Position numbers and translations under genes: made by a program. Below the pieces are notes generated by a model. The model saw only the letters and a list, made by a program, of their open reading frames with translations, was not told the origin of the DNA and made no database searches. DNA of 64,000 bases from Inga oerstediana (Eukaryota; Streptophyta; Magnoliopsida; Fabales; Fabaceae): assembly GCA_963210345.1 (NCBI GenBank), contig OY723402.1, positions 73,250,855-73,314,854 on the forward strand, read 5' to 3'. Below are positions 33,801 through 46,678 of the stretch, piece after piece; positions within the stretch are counted from its first letter, which is position 1, and the number at the start of each line of letters is the position of its first letter.

Positions 33801-34793
33801 TTAAAGTGTTTGAACATAAACAAAAGAGACCCCCAACAATCCCAAATATGCTTTCATGATATTGATACCTGATAACAACTTAAGAACATTGACCAATGAG
33901 GCAGTAGAATTGCCTAACAGCAACGCATGTGTAAGATTTGCGTTTTGAAAGGCAATGTGTAACATCAAATATCCCAAGAAAAAATAAAATGCACAGCAAA
34001 TTATTAGCCAGACAAATATTATACAGAAAGATGAGAGTTGAGACCCAGTATAATGTTCGATTTATAGCTGTAGGCCCCTGCCACCACAAATACCTTATCC
34101 TGGGACAACCCATATGTGTGTAATTAAACTATATGAATGAACAGCAACTCACACTAGTCTCTTTGTCAGCAAAATGAAAAACACAGAGAAAACCTAAAAT
34201 CAAGAAAGAAAAGCCAAACCTAATGAAAAACAGGAAACAAATTGGACGTATGTGACTGAACCAACTTCAGCCTTCACATTTGCTATTGTGTATAAGCAAA
34301 ATATCACGCAAAGTAAAATGAAGATTGCCAATGAAAGGGAGACAAACCTGTGATGCGAAGGGGAATCGGATGAATCACGAAGGGGGCGAAGAAAGAGATG
34401 AAGATGGAGGCTGGAGGCGAAGCAGCGACAAGGCGGAGGCAACGCAGCAGCAAGGTGGAGGCAACACTGCAGCAAGGCGGAGACGACACTCACGATCGAG
34501 ACATTCGAGATGGAGAATCTGTGACTTAGGTTTAGGTTTTGGGTAAATAATGAGAAGGGTAATATGGTAATATTTTAAAATAGCATAGACATATTAGTCA
34601 ATATAAATCCAAACATTAACCTTTCCCTCCAAATTCCCCCAATTTTGGAGGGGAGGCTTAGAAGGGGAAGGGAGGGAAAACTTTCTAAAATTTTCCCTCC
34701 CCTCCTAAAAATTGTAACTATCCAAACAAAGGTAGGGGAGAAAAATCCGCCCATTTCCATCGCCTCCCCCCTCCCCTCAAACCAAACAGACCC
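30858..34793 (-). mobile_element. PIF/Harbinger-derived element
   Basis: Ends CCATGTTTGGTATAGGAGGG on the left and (inverse) GGGTCTGTTTGGTTTGAGGG on the right, with TTA on both outer sides (30855-30857, 34794-34796), the TWA-type target of PIF/Harbinger. It contains a Myb/SANT-like gene of the kind that accompanies Harbinger transposases (31373-32590) and a minus-strand leader-like C-rich region at 34360-34500 near the right end. A full DDE transposase was not found. The stretch 32600-34250 holds no family I can name. Confidence 0.65.
31373..32590 (-). pseudogene. Harbinger-associated Myb/SANT-like protein, decayed
   Basis: Exon 2 (31373-31945) is open and begins VKPKAANWKNTSIPNYEKMV then ALYGIDRVNG, the linker typical of plant Myb/SANT-like (Myb_DNA-bind_3) proteins. 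It then has a charged region with a nuclear-signal-like MKKRRH and an acidic Ser-rich stretch, and a helical C-terminal part. The upstream exon (32107-about 32500, donor ATTGAG/GTGAGC) reads DKDKVKNRWKTLKKNF and GGMSGFSWNSSTSRWE, the Myb-like DNA-binding core, but has several in-frame stops. A preceding piece (SSGRDIVRMV) resembles the start of a Harbinger transposase. In the family such proteins bind element ends and help transposase enter the nucleus. Confidence 0.72.
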
Positions 34794-34796
34794 TTA

Positions 34797-34925
34797 GTGA
34801 TAGCACAAGAATTGTTTGGTTTGTAGCATGTGAAGTCTAATGCATTTGAACTCATGAACGTAAGCAGAAGCTAAAGCCGCTACCATAAAGACGACATGAG
34901 CAATAGATTCATCATGTTGATGTTC
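34797..34925 (-). pseudogene. KCS relic D (first-exon fragment)
   Basis: GTGATAGCACAAGAATTGTT onward matches the KCS exon-1 ITKEK region, then skips to the N-terminal coding part and ends at CATCATGTTGA. It abuts the right end of the Harbinger element directly. Confidence 0.8.
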
Positions 34926-36715
34926 GTTGAAGGTTAATTAAGCGGCAACGGCGCTTCAGATTGTCAATGGCATTGCTTTTTGAATACAACGTTAGAACAT
35001 TGAATTCATATTTCGAGACAAGACAGAGACATATACCTACAATATAATGAAAAAGATTATGTAAATATGCATTTTAGAATATGTTAATTCACGCTTTTAA
35101 AATTTTATTTAAAATATAAAACAAGTATGAAAAAAATTTAAGAACATCAAGAAAAACTAAATATATAATTTATAAAAAAATATCATACAAGAGAGCAAGG
35201 TAATGAAAACCGGACTAGTCAATAAACTTGTCAAAAAAATTATTCAAAGGTCAATGGTTTAAACTGAGGTCAACCTAGCCAGATCAGACCAGTCATAATT
35301 AAAATAATGTTTAAATAAATAAGTATTAATTTAAAAGTATATAGAACATTCATATAATAGGCATACATAATCCAACAAAATAAAGTTTTCGGCCCTATAA
35401 AGAAGGAAAAAAAATAAAATTAATCACAATTAACCAGTCCAAAACTTTTAATTGGCTAAGAAATTGGTTCGCTAGTTTGTTAGTTTGACTTGTCAACTTG
35501 TAGAAGTGGATTATTTAGAATTGTACGATGATTTTATTCATCGGTGTCAATCAACAAATAGGGCCCATTTGGTATGCTGGAATTAACCCCATGGAGATGA
35601 AAATAGAGGCCAATTCCATGCCTTCAGGATGTTTGGTATGATGGAATTTGACAAATTCCATTTTCACATGGAGCCTAATTGAAGCCAATTCCACCAAGAT
35701 TAATTCCATCAAGAAAGCTTAGATTTGTAAGAAATTCCATAGAGTTCTAATTTTACCCTTCTCACTTTTCATCTTCATCCAATCCATAGAACCCAAAAAA
35801 ACAAAACTTCATGAACGCAAGTCACCGGCAACTATACCAGCGACTGTATCCCACCGCCAGCGTGCACGAGCACCAACCACCACCATTACCAGCAAGCACA
35901 GCACACCAGCCTATTCATCTTCCTCATTGTTCTCCAATGAGCCAAACTTGCAGATCCGATTGACGATGGCAGATTTGGAGACCAATGCTGCAAAATTTCA
36001 CAAGTCAAAATTTTTAACCTCGAAATTGGAGCTAAATGTCAACCAAAACTCGAGATCCAAAGAGAACAAATCTCATAGACGCTACCCCCCTTGAACCTAA
36101 ATCAAGTAAAAGATACAGAAACCAAAATAAAAAGGGGATCTGGGATTTTATGAAATTCCTGGTATCCAATAGCCAGAAATCCAGCCAGACACAAACCACG
36201 TACAGTGCAAGCTTGTGCCTCAATTCAAAGTAGGCAGTTGTGCCAGAAAGCAAAAATTCCAAGAAAAACAAACTAACTTACAGATCCATTGAAGGATTGA
36301 GTAGGCAATGAGAGAGAGAGAAGAAGGAGAGTATAGGAAAGCCCCTGATTTCGCACCACCCCACCAAATTAACTACTGGAAAGTTTTTTTGTTGTTTAAG
36401 AAGGGTATTTTGGTCTTTTCACCTAAAAATCATATCTCATTTCCTTGACATACTAAACATACTTTTAAACCCCATATCCATTTCCTTTTTCATTTCCATC
36501 AAAAATAATTCCAGCATACCAAACAGGCCCATAAAGAGTATAGGTAGTGATTGCTAAAGATACACCGAGAGATTTTAGAGATATATCAAGATATTTGGGA
36601 AGATATTATAATAATTGATATCCCATGATAATAGCCTAAAAATAATAACTAATTATCCTAATAATTCCCTAATATAATAATTTGCAGAATATCAACATAT
36701 TTACGGTACACCTCT
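34820..36715. repeat. Duplicated flank of KCS relic D (pairs with 28306-29225)
   Basis: Collinear with the flank of relic C, interrupted by the Harbinger MITE at 35561-36530. Confidence 0.85.
35561..36530. mobile_element. Harbinger-type non-autonomous element, 970 bp
   Basis: Inverted ends GGGCCCATTTGGTATGCTGG and (inverse) GGGCCTGTTTGGTATGCTGG, continuing as imperfect inverted repeats (TTTCCATCAAAAATAATTCC). The flanking duplication is ATA. The corresponding place in the relic-C flank (near 29031) is an empty site. No transposase. Confidence 0.85.
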
Positions 36716-36962
36716 CGCCACTTTGTGCCCGAAAGTTGGGCTTCTAAGGCCCAATAGATTCTTAGTTTTGGCCCAATTGTGTAATGAGAATGACAGGAGA
36801 CATTGACTTTCGAGCCTATAGATTATGCTTGTTCGAGATCACTTTTGAACACCCCAAAAGTTCTTATTCACGCAAATCAAGACAAATCTCATTTCACATA
36901 CTTACCTCAGATACTATAAATCAGGATTGAAAATCTACTTTTGAAGGCTTCAATCACTATTC
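36534..36962. other. Sequence at the junction of the two 37-kb copies
   Basis: Continues the relic-D flank to about 36715, then 250 bp of unremarkable AT-rich sequence. It runs into copy 2 at 36963 with no visible terminal repeat, target duplication or filler at that point. Confidence 0.55.
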
Positions 36963-37213
36963 CAAACAAACATAATTTATTAATACTTCTTATGTCCTTC
37001 TATTAATTTACTATATATAGATATAAAAAATAATTAATTAAAATTGATTAGTAGTTAAGTGTCAAAAAACTTTATAATTATAAACTCTTAATTAATTTTT
37101 TTGACCATGAACTCTTAATCAAGTTTGAAAATTCATTTTCATTGTGTTTACATCAAAAGAATAATTAGAGGCTTCTTTCCAATCCCAACATTCTTATCGG
37201 TCAATTATATATC

Positions 37214-40200
37214 TGTAAGACAAGGCTCTGAATGCTTAGAATTGTGTGCCATCTATTCACAGGAAGGTACAATATATATACAAATAGTGAGGAGCTTAGG
37301 TATTAATTGCTCCTAAATGAGGGAATCGTAACGGTCAACTAATCCAGCTAATTATGCTAATTGATTTAATACTAATGACAAAATATTTCCTAAGACTCCC
37401 CCTCAAGTTGGAGCATATATGTTAATCATGCCTAACTTATTACAAAGATACTCAACCCGTATCCCAATCAATGCTTTTGTCAGAAGGTTTGCTAGCTAGT
37501 CATCCGATCACACGTGTCCTATGGATACAACATTTTGTTTGATCTTGTCCCTAATGAAATGACAGTCGATCTCAATGTGCTTCGTACACTCATGGAACAT
37601 AGAATTCGATGCTATATGAAGCACTGCTTTATTGTCACACCAAAGCTTTACAAGTAATGTCATGACAATGCTAATTTCCTTTATGAGCTGAAGTACCCAT
37701 ACAACTTCTTGTACTGATTATAACATAGCTCTATATTCTGCCTCTGTGCCAGATTTAGATACGATCCCTTGTTTCTTACTCCTCTAAGATATTAGGTTGC
37801 CACCAATAAACACACAGTAACCTGTAGTGGATTGCCTCGTGGCCTTAAACCCTGTATGATCCACATCACAGAAGCACTCAACTTTAGTGTGTCCGTAATC
37901 CGAATAAAGGATGCCCCATCCTTGGGAGCCTTTTAGATAATGCAAGATATGTTCTAAAGCTTCCCACTGTGCTACTGTTGGAGATGTCATGAATTGACTA
38001 AGTACACTAACTAAGAAGGTCATGTAGTCACTGTTAGATAATTCAGCTTCCCAACTAATCTTCTATATCTCTTAAGAAATGCAAATGGCTTCAGTTTCTT
38101 TGGATAAATCGTCGTTTTCAAGTCATCGGCAAGTTCATCAAACATACTATCATTCAAGTCCAGGTATGGATTTGGAATCATTGGAAGGCTACTTGGTGTA
38201 GCTCAAAGCTTCCCAGTTTCCTTCAGGAGGTCGAGAACATACTTCCTCTGAGTTAACATAATGCCTTTCTTGTTTCTCATAACTTCAATACCCCAAAAGT
38301 ACTTCAATGGTCCTAAGTCTTTCATCTGGAAGTGGAAGTTAAGAAAGACTTTAAGCTCTGAAATGCCAAAAGCATTACTCCATGTAATCACAATGTCATC
38401 AACATATACAACAAGAAGAATCATGCCTGTATTGGATTGCTGATAAAACACATAATGATCACTCTTGCTTTGCCTCAATCCGAACTTCTGAACCACTTTA
38501 CAAAATCTATCAAACCTAGCACGTGGACTCTGTTTTTGATAGTACAATCACTTTCTAAGATGACACACTTTCCCAAACTCCCCCTAAGCAACAAAACCAA
38601 GAGATTACTCCATATAAACTTCCTCAAGAAGGTCACCATGTAGAAAAGCATTCTTAACATCCAACTGATGCAAATCCTAATGATAGGTGGCAGCCAAAGA
38701 GACAAGAAGACGAACAGAAGTGAGCTTAGCGACCGGGAAGAAAGTCTCTGAGTAATCAATGCCATAAGTTTGAACATATCCTTTTACAACAAGCTGAGCT
38801 TTCAGCTATTCCAAGGGACCATCAGCCTTAGTCTTAACTACAAACACCCATTTACACCCAATGGCTTTCTTTCCAAAAGGGAGATCGACAAGAGTCTAGG
38901 TACCAGCCTTATCATTTCTTCTTCTATCGTAGCACGCCAACCAGGGTGGGCTAAGTCATGGTGAAGGGTGGTAGGGTGGAGATAGATTCAAGGGTGGCCA
39001 TAAGGGACAACTGCTAGTAGGACACAAAGTTGGAGATAAGATATGTGCAATCAGCATAGTGTTTGGGAGGACAATGGGGGTAGGTACCTTTTCGAAGAGC
39101 AATAGGTAGGTCATTTGATGGGTCAACGGCAGAATTTTGCACAAATGTATCAAGGGCAGGAATGGTAAGGTCTGGGGACTCAGTAACAACATCCGATGGT
39201 GAAGCATCTATTGGCAGAGGCATAAAATTGGTGGTATCAGTTGCAGTGATGATATCAAGAACTAGAACAGCAGCCTGAGCGGGGGGACACGATAAACTAA
39301 GAAATCATCCGATGTATCAATGACTGAAGGAGACTCAGATAAGACAGAAGACTTGAAGAAAGGAGAGGACCCAAGGAAGGTGACATCAGTGGACACAAGA
39401 TAACAACGGAGATTAGGAGAGTAACATCGATAACCTTTCTGGACACGAGAATAACCAAGGAAGACACACTTCAAAGACTTGGGATCAAGTTTACTGATAC
39501 TAGGACGAACATTCCGAACTAAATAAATACAGCCAAAGATTTTCATATCAATAAGGAATAACTTAACGGTAGGGAACAAAATAGAACATGGAATGTCACT
39601 ACTAAGAACATCCGAAGGCATGCGATTGATGAGAAAACAGGTAGTAGACACGACATCAGCCTAAAAGGGTGTTAGAACACTAGAATGAAAAATGAGAGCT
39701 CGAGCAGTTTCTAAAAGGTGGCAGTTCTTTCTTTCAACAACATCATTTTGAGCAGGTGTATCGACACATGAATATTGATGAAGGATACCATGGCTATACA
39801 TGTAAGAAGTGAAAGGGGTGGAAAAATATTCTTTGAAGGATTTTCACAAGAGTATTGAACTGAGTTTGAATTTCAATATTAGAATGTACTAAATGAGATC
39901 ACAATATATTACTATATAAAGCATTTGTTATTAACTTAATTCTTAAAAAGATATTAATAAGTGAAAAGCCAAGAGCAGGGTGATGCATTTTGTCTGAGTA
40001 AGGAGAGGACGCAGCTCGTTTATTGACATGAGGTGCCAAATGAATACGATGGTGTTTGGAAAATTGACATGACTCACAATCCAAAGCAAACACAGAAGAA
40101 AGCTGAGGATATAACCTCTTTTGAGATGAAAGGGACACATGACCGAGATGACAATGAACTTCAAAGGGAGACGACCCACTAGAACATGCAACGGAACACG

Positions 40201-43200
40201 GCACCTGATCATCCAGAATGTAAGCCGACCAGATTCATAGCCTCTACTAATAATACGCTTCGTCGACAGATCCTGGTTCAAATAATGGTTAGGAAAGAGT
40301 GAGATGAAACAGTTTAAATAATGGGTCAGTTTACTAGGAGACAAAAGACCGGGAACATTAAGAACAGAGGATAACAAAAGGGAGAGGATTGGGTTAATAG
40401 TGCCTGATCCAACTATATGGATGGGGGAACCATTGGTGACGAAGATGGAAGATGGGTTAGCATAGGAGGTATACGATAAGAATAAACAATAATTACGTGT
40501 CATGTGGTCGATAGCACCGGAATCAATGACCCGCTTCAAGGAAGTGGTAGCAAGACCAGAGGGTAGAGTACCTGTAGATAAGGCCGTGGCAGATGGTGAA
40601 TCAGGGGCAGATTGATCAAAGGTCTGGGCAACATAAGCAAAACCACGTTGCTTTCTATTCTACAATTTTTGACAATTTTTTTATATGACCAGATTCCTTG
40701 CAATAATTATAGATAATACTGCCAGAAGTCATGTTCGGGGCACTGGAACCCTGTTGGGAGCCAGAATTTGTATTGTTAAAGGGACCTCGACCGGCCAAAG
40801 CACTTGCATTAGGATCCATAGACGGATCAGTTACACCATCAACGCAAAGGACTCGTGCGAACATATCTTCAAGGGATGGGAGCTCTTGACTAGCACTACA
40901 AAAAAACATTAAATTTCTAACAATTTTCGTGGCAAATTCCGAAGGAAAAGTTTCCGACGGAGTTTTTTCGGTGGCAAATTTTAGCCACAAAAAATATTCC
41001 ATGGTAAATTCTGTCGGTTGCCATGGAATTTCTGACGAAATAATTCCATGGCTAATTTTGCCACTGAATTAGCCACGGAAATTTCGTCGGAAATGTTTCC
41101 GACGAAATTTTTGATGGAATTTTTAGTCAAAAAAGTTTCCAACAGAATTTTTTGTGACAATTTGCCATGGACAAATTCCGTGGCTAATTCTATCAGAAAA
41201 TTAAAAAAAAATTCTATTAATTATTATTATTTAATTAAATTTATTTTTTAAAAATATCTTTATAAAAATTAAAATTATGATATTATTAGTCATATAAATA
41301 TTTAAAAATTTGGGTTAATACCATCTTTCATCCCTCAAGTTTTTCCTCATTTTGGTTTTGGCTCCTCAAGTTTTCAACCATAGGTTTTGGTCCATAAGGG
41401 GCAAAATAGTCATAAAAAAATTAATTTATAAAAAATAAAATTTATTAGTTATTAACTAATATTAATAAAAAATTATTAGTTAGTAATTATTTATTAGTTA
41501 TTAATTAATGTTAATAAAAAAATTAATTTTAGAAATTAGACAAAAATATAGTCATATGAAATTTATTTAAGATGTAAATTTTTTAATTTGAAGTTAATTT
41601 ATATTAAAAATTATAAGAATATATAAAATTATTTTATATTATTATTATATTTATATATAAGAAAAATATATATATATTTATAAATAATTGATTATATATA
41701 ATAAGATTATATATATAATTGTGTCATAATAAAACACCAAAAGAGTCGAGCCCATCCGGTAAGGCATCGCGTGCATACGGACAAGGTCATGGATTCGAAC
41801 CAAAGGAGGGCAAGTTGAGTTGCATTTATAGGAAAAAAAAGAAGTTACGACAGATAGCAGATCTGGGAGCTAGCGACAAGATGCAAGCTACCGGAGCTGA
41901 CATGCGCCACCGTCGGTGATGAGGTGGCCGCCGCCAAAATTGCCACGTGGCTTTTAAAATTTAAAAAAAAATTGTGAGGGAATTTCCAACAGAATTGAAT
42001 TCCGTCGGAAACATGCGATGGAATTTCTGACGGAATTCAATTCCGTTGGAAAATAATTTTCCATCGCAAATTTCTGAAGGAAATTCCGTTGGAAATTACG
42101 ACGAAATTAATTCAATCAGAAATTTGCCACGGAATCTGAATTTCGTCAGAAATTGGTTTGACGCTAATATTAGCGACATAATCCATTCCATCAGAAACTC
42201 TAAATTCCACGGCAAATGTCATCGGAAATTCAATGTTTTTTTGTAGTGTAGACAAAATTTGATAGCAAATTGTCTCATAAGAGGGATCAAGGGCTTCAAG
42301 AAAACCGATGATGTCTTGTAGTTTCAAATTCTTAATGCGAGTCTCAAGATCTGCTGTGGAGACATAAGGACTTTCATTTCCTCATACAACCGTTTATAAT
42401 CCAAAAAGAATTCCTTCAATGAACGACCCTGCTGCTAAGAGTAATAAAACCTTTACAAACTTCATAAATCCGAGTAAGACTCGCTTTACCGGAGAACATA
42501 AATTCCAGATAATTCATTATTTCCTTAACAGTAGTGCAATGACTCACTGAAGACAAGATCCGAGGTTCAATAGAATTTCTAATTTGAAACAAGATTCTAG
42601 CATCAGCCCTTTTCCAAGTGACCAAGTTTGCTTTATCACTAGGGGTTATCAATTAAATGTTCTTCCTTCTCAGTACCCATAATATATATCTTAATAGTGG
42701 TGCTCTAATCACTATAATTAATCCAATTCAATTGTGAGAAAGTAATCTTAGCAGACATGGGTAACATTTCAAGAATCTTAGAGTCAGCTATTTAATCCAA
42801 AAGCGAATAACAACAACAGATAAGTCCAACCGATGAGAAAATCTCCAAATTGGGTTACAAAACCGAACAGTGAAAAAAAGGACGATGAACAATACCCAAA
42901 TAGTGCCAAACAGTGACACCCAGTGATGCCGAACAGTAATGAACAATGACTCACAGTGCCAAAACAATGATCCATAGTGCACAACAGTTCCGAACAATGA
43001 TGAACAGCCCACACCTAAAAACAAATTTCAGAGATCAATTGGCTCTGATACCATGTAAGACAAGGCTATGAATGCTTAGAATTATGTGTCATCTATTCAT
43101 CGGAAGGTACAATATATATACAAATAGTGAGGAACATAGGTATTAATTGCTCCTAAATTAGGGAATCATAATAGTCAACCGATCCTGCTACTTATGCTAA

Positions 43201-43236
43201 TTTATTTAATTATAATGACAAAATATTTCCTTAACA
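37214..43236 (-). mobile_element. Copia retrotransposon, copy 2
   Basis: Same element as 252-6272, with LTRs 37214-37395 and 43054-43236 and target duplication ATATC after 43236. It has the same stops and deletion and the same nested CACTA. Differences from copy 1 include a C to T change near 38926, a change near 41034 and a CA insertion at about 42953 in the leader. Confidence 0.95.
40894..42248. mobile_element. CACTA element nested in copia, copy 2
   Basis: Identical ends, TAG duplications and length to 3932-5286. Confidence 0.92.
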
Positions 43237-44014
43237 ATATCAATCCAGAAAATGGGAAATCCTCATTTTAAACTTTAATATGGTGCATATAAAAGACAAT
43301 GATATTTTTAAGAATAAATAATGAATATTTCATTAAATTTTGTTATGGGGAAAAATTCACTACATTTTGTGAAATTTATTCAATTATTGTATTAAGTATG
43401 GTTATTAAAACCGGATTAGCCCAATCACCTAACTCGTCCGACTGACTGGTTTGACCGTTTTATTGTTTATTTAGACTTTCATGACTTCAAAAATTTATAT
43501 TTAATTCTATATATTTTTAAAAATTACAAATTAAGACTTTATGGAAAGCTTGAAATATCTACTTTCTAATGCAAAAAGAATCACTAAAAAATATTATTAT
43601 TTGGTCTTTGAAAATTCTCAAATTCTAAAACTATTCAAAAAAAATATTATCGTTAAATTCACTTTCTCACCGTCTGGCCTTGAGTTAGTTTTGGTTTGAC
43701 TACAATCTTATCCACTAACCCGTAACCCACTACACAAACTAGTTCAGTGGCCGGTGTAAAGGGTTTTATAAATAACATTGGAGCGAGTACTTTTCTTACG
43801 TAGATGTTAACAAAAGTTAACGTTGAATATGCAAGACCAACTAACCAAAGATGAGCAGTGGCAAGAATATATAGAGGATCAAATAAATCTGCAGCTAATT
43901 GAGGAATCACACATCGTTAATCTCTTTGGGAGGCATTGCCCAATTAAAGTTGATTTTCAATGATCATCACATTTTATTTTCTCCCCGACTACCATCAAAG
44001 CCACAAATTTTTTA

Positions 44015-44247
44015 GGGAGAATTGCTCATAAAGACCTCATTAAAAACTTATTTGCCAAATGGGACATAGGGAAGATCTTTTGTACATAAGGAAAGATTGT
44101 TCACACATACATAGGGAAGATATATTGGACACAGGGAAGATTTTTTGAACACAAGGGAAGATTTTTTGTACACGAGAAGATTGTTTGCACGCGAAGGTCT
44201 CATTTAGCAAATAAGTTTCTAATGAGGTATTTTTAAACAATTTTCCC
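44015..44247. mobile_element. MULE-type MITE, copy 2
   Basis: Same 233-bp element and AATTTTTTA duplications as 7051-7283. Confidence 0.92.
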
Positions 44248-44462
44248 AATTTTTTACGCCACAAAACTATAACACACACATATTTGGTAAATATAATAAC
44301 ACTTAACATTTGTGATAGCATAAAACGAACAACATCGACAAAACCATTAAACAATTAGGACAACAGTGAATATATATGGGAGTGCATATATAATCCAAAC
44401 TTTTTATTAATTGGCCGATATATATATATATATATATCTTAATGAGAGTTACGTACACTCTT

Positions 44463-46608
44463 CTAAGAGTTTTGAGAAACAACGATATTCGCATGAAATT
44501 CATGAATATCATCCCTCCATGGATTCTTCAACGAACCTCCTTCAACATTGTTCAGTGCAACCCAAACTGCACTGTTACACTTGAAACCTGACCCAAATGC
44601 TAATTGCCAAAGTCTGTCACCTTTCTTGATTCTTCCTTTGGCTTCACAATAAGCCAATTCATACCACACTGAACTTGAAGATGTGTTGCCAAATCTATAA
44701 AGTGTCATTCTAGAAGGTTCCACGTCCCAGTCTTGAAGCTCAAGGCTCTTTTGCATTGTATCCAACACAGCCCTTCCTCCAGTGTGAATACAAAAGTGTT
44801 CAAAGGCCAATTTGAAGTTTGGAACATAAGCTTTCATCTTCAACCTCGAAACCTTCCTTCCCACCAAAGTCATAAGAAACTTGAGTTTCTCTGAGAGAGG
44901 AAGGACAAGTGGGGCGAGAGATGTGATGTGAGACTTGAGGACTTGGCCTGCAACGTTCATGAGGTCTTTTGAGATTGAAATACCAATTATTTGTTGGTCA
45001 TCGTCTAGTTGAAACACACAGCTGTAGCTTCTGTCATCGGAAGCCATTTGAGTACGAAGTGTGTGGATGATTTGGTACTTTGAACGGCGGAGATCTGAAG
45101 GATGGTTGGACATGAGAGAAGCAGAACCTCCCATGCGAAAGAGACAATTGATGAGGAGCATTGAAGGGTTGTTGCCTAAGTACGTCCCTGTGTTTGCATT
45201 TTCAGTGCTCAGCACCATGGCGTATGAGTTAGGGTGTGACTGTGATAACAAAAGGTTAATGTGGATGAGTTAGATACAAGTACACAAAACTATTCTAAAC
45301 TGACTCAGTTGTGGTTGTATATATGTTTCTTTTAATCTTTTGACCCTTTTGACTCAGTTATTGTAACTTAATCTCTAAAGTTTGAGTGAATGCAACTCAG
45401 TTCTCATTGTCATGACTCAGTGTCAACTTAGTCTTTAAAACTTAACTTGATGCAATCAATCCCTATAGTTTATTTTTATATAGGTGAACTATCATGAAGA
45501 TTTTGTTCAAAAAAAAACCATCATGAAGACCTATGCATGGAAACGATGTATTCATCAAAAAATCCCATCAATAACAAATGAGTATCATGAACTTGTCATT
45601 ATTTCCTACATTAGAACTTATCATTGTATGCTACTCATCAGTTGTTGTGAGACTTTTTGGCGATGATAAACTTTCCTTTGGACCTTATAGTAATTCGTGC
45701 TTAAATAAAATTATAGAGTATATTAATTATATAAAGTTTGGGAACTAAAGTCAAAACTAATTTTAAATTGAGTAAAGACTATAAATACTAGGTTGAATCG
45801 AGTCAAAATTTAGATGCTTAATTAGTTATAATTAAGTCAAAACTATAAAATCAAAAGATTAATTTTGGAACTAAAACCAAGTTGTTTGATTGCATAGCAA
45901 TTAGCTAGGTGATGATCTTACTTCCAACTTTTCTTTTCTTTTTTTTTAAACAACAAAGAAATAATAAAAAGAACTTGGAGGAGGCGTTTGGCAAAGTCAA
46001 TAGCAAGAACACCGCCACTGCGCCCCATGCCGCTAAGATCATAACATAAGACGTCGTGTCTGAGTTTGTATCTATTCACAATGATGTCACACAGAGACGG
46101 TGTGGGACAAAAGGTACTGCTGTTCACCACAAGGATTCCTTATATCCTTTGGTCGCACCCATGTTTTCTCCAGAAGTTCATCAATGGCTCCGAAAAACAC
46201 AGTCTCTGTCTCCTTCCTTGCTTCAACCAGACATAGTTTTGGTTCCTTCTGCCTTATAGCTTGAGGTAGGTATGTCTTAGGTCCCAAACCAGACTTAGCT
46301 ACAATTTTCTCCATTCGTTTCACGTTCTCGTCGGAGAAAACTCCAATGCTCTTTGTTGCTTCCACCAGCTTTTCCTTGGTGATATCACAAGAATCATTTG
46401 GTTTGTAGCATGTAAAGTCTACTAAGTATACTTTGCATGGTTGTATCTTCAAGAAGTGATGAAAAATAATGGCTAGGGTTAGGAGGAATAATATTACAGA
46501 GAAGCAAGAGAGCATTAGTGATGGTTGAAGATATTTGAATTCATGTTGAACACAAGAAGAAGCTAAAGCTGCCACCAAAAAAGGCATGAACAATAGTAGG
46601 TTCATCAT
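44463..46608 (-). pseudogene. KCS locus A2: 3-ketoacyl-CoA synthase pseudogene
   Basis: Exon 1 45975-46608, intron 45240-45974, exon 2 44463-45239. The predicted protein pieces are the same as in A1. It shares both lesions: the extra T near 46138 that shifts frame after RPKDI, and Arg in place of the catalytic Cys (GMGRSGG). The gene was therefore dead before the 37-kb duplication. It remains nearly identical in sequence to A1, so it can still act as a donor in gene conversion. Confidence 0.93.
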
Positions 46609-46656
46609 GTTGAACGGCTAAGAAGTGGTACATGCAATGACTTTATTTGGTTAAGC

Positions 46657-46665
46657 CTTAAATAG
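46657..46665 (-). promoter_or_regulatory. TATA-like box of KCS A2
   Basis: CTATTTAAG on the minus strand, same position relative to the start as in A1. Confidence 0.45.
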
Positions 46666-46678
46666 GCAAGAAATAAGA

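Larger units (their letters stand above)
1..36962. repeat. Tandem segmental duplication, copy 1 (~36.96-kb unit)
   Basis: The sequence from base 1 reappears in the same orientation from base 36963, and every element and gene recurs in the same order. The offset between copies is 36962 at the start, 36956-36964 up to 20 kb, then about 37164, 37084 and 36792 as indels accumulate. The left end of the duplicated block lies before the window, so base 1 is not a true boundary. Bases 36721-36962 should match whatever precedes base 1. Confidence 0.97.

Noticed and set aside
36962..36963. Unit boundary as a precise duplication breakpoint
   Set aside because: It only mirrors where the window happens to begin. 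The true breakpoint lies outside the visible sequence.
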